A DNA stretch of 64,000 nucleotides from Platerodrilus igneus (Eukaryota > Arthropoda > Insecta > Coleoptera > Lycidae): contig JARFIW010000885.1 in assembly GCA_036346225.1 (NCBI GenBank), forward strand, positions 1,736,001 through 1,800,000, read 5' to 3'. Numbering within the stretch: position 1 is the stretch's first letter; every line of letters starts with the position of its first letter. The translations under genes were made by a program, and so were the position numbers. Below the pieces are notes generated by a model. That model worked only from the letters and a program-made list of their open reading frames with translations. It was not told where the DNA came from and made no database searches. Shown here piece by piece: positions 63,415-64,000 of the stretch.

Positions 63415-64000
63415 AACAATTCAACTCAATACCTGGTGATTGATTGGGGTTAAGGAGGTTGATATAAATGTGTGATAAAAATATAAATATGCAAATTACA
63501 ATGAAGGACCAATTGCTTTTATAGCAATAACGATAATGGTGGAGCGGTTATGTAATAACAAAAAGACAACTACCAACTAATTAAGGAAGGGTATAAATAC
63601 CTTAAGTCTTGCGCCGCTGGGGCAATAGACACTTTCACGCACAAAGCTTTGTCCTGCGCCGCTGGGGCAATAGACACTTTCACGCACAAAAGCTTTTACG
63701 GAGAACCAGTAACACGCTCGACCGGGTGTCGGTCTCGCTTTGAAAGCTCTAATACGACCGTCCCTTTCAAGGGTTCGAAGGCGACTTGCTTCTCTAAAGG
63801 CTCGAGTACGACTGTCACTTTATGCACTGTTATTGCCGGTATATAAAATGTTTCACTCAAACTGTAGGATGCACGCACAAAGTATTTATTGTCACAAAAT
63901 ACCGAATTGTTCGATGACGACGTAACATACCGCCCACCAAATTCATAGAATTTTGAAAAGGAGGAAGTAGGTTGGGTGAAGGAAATCACATGGGATTTGA
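63415..64000. other. End of window: promoter-like DNA and a 45-bp tandem duplication
   Basis: GGGTATAAATACC at 63590-63602 looks like a TATA element. TCTTGCGCCGCTGGGGCAAT and the following ~25 bp are repeated in tandem (63607-63651 and 63652-63696). A minus-strand frame 63989-63696 (97 codons, rich in VVLEPLEK / VVLELSK repeats) runs over the second part; I do not recognise it and it may continue beyond the window. Confidence 0.45.
63607..63696. repeat. 45-bp tandem duplication
   Basis: Two almost identical copies of a unit centred on GCCGCTGGGGCAATAGACAC, directly downstream of a TATA-like element. Confidence 0.9.

Overview
This window looks like nuclear DNA from an arthropod, most likely an insect. 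The evidence is an AT-rich background, long (TA)n microsatellites, and the mix of mobile elements: BEL/Pao and Ty3/gypsy LTR retrotransposons, RTE-, R1- and Jockey-like non-LTR elements, mariner transposons and a tRNA-headed SINE. There are no operons, bacterial signals, rRNA genes or convincing tRNA genes. I cannot fix the order; a hymenopteran or hemipteran would fit. Almost all identifiable coding sequence is transposon-derived, and nearly all of it is broken by stops, frameshifts, truncation or nested insertion.

Layout. 1-3.5 kb: low-complexity DNA, one intact uncharacterised ORF (1072-2151, the best candidate for a functional protein), a scrap of reverse transcriptase (RT) and a long palindrome. 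3.5-12 kb: four ~1.8-2.1 kb units with TG...CA ends that abut (TA)n tracts, read here as solo LTRs of one family; three share an internal TATA element. 12-20 kb: foldback sequences, a palindrome carrying two copies of one gene start, a mariner remnant, and two inverted copies of an R1-like LINE 3' end. 20.7-37.5 kb: heavily nested DNA. A second LTR family (TGTTACG...ACGTAGCA) has two solo LTRs and one composite element, each with a perfect 4-bp target-site duplication (TSD). One LINE is split by a mariner that is itself split by a SINE. An RTE LINE is split by the composite LTR element (which carries another SINE) and again by a further LTR-like unit.

37.5-41.4 kb: mostly non-coding, including a possible 5' first exon of a host gene (38.96 kb), a ~150-bp tandem repeat and a short hAT-like element filled with a TATCGATA-rich decamer satellite. 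41.5-46.7 kb: a nearly complete but inactivated BEL/Pao gag-pol. 46.9-50.07 kb: a non-autonomous foldback/Mutator-like element with TIRs and a perfect 9-bp TSD. 50.3-57.8 kb: a ~150-bp repeat family, a minus-strand gypsy relic with a SINE in it, and a plus-strand gypsy relic whose LTR was hit by a LINE. 57.8-60.5 kb: nothing identifiable. 60.5-64 kb: a Jockey-like fragment cut by the 3' LTR of another minus-strand gypsy element, whose RT and integrase follow.

The elements do not act together as a pathway; what the window records is a history of successive insertions. Several events can be ordered because target-site duplications and interrupted reading frames are still readable. All homology calls come from reading motifs by eye; no alignment or database search was run.
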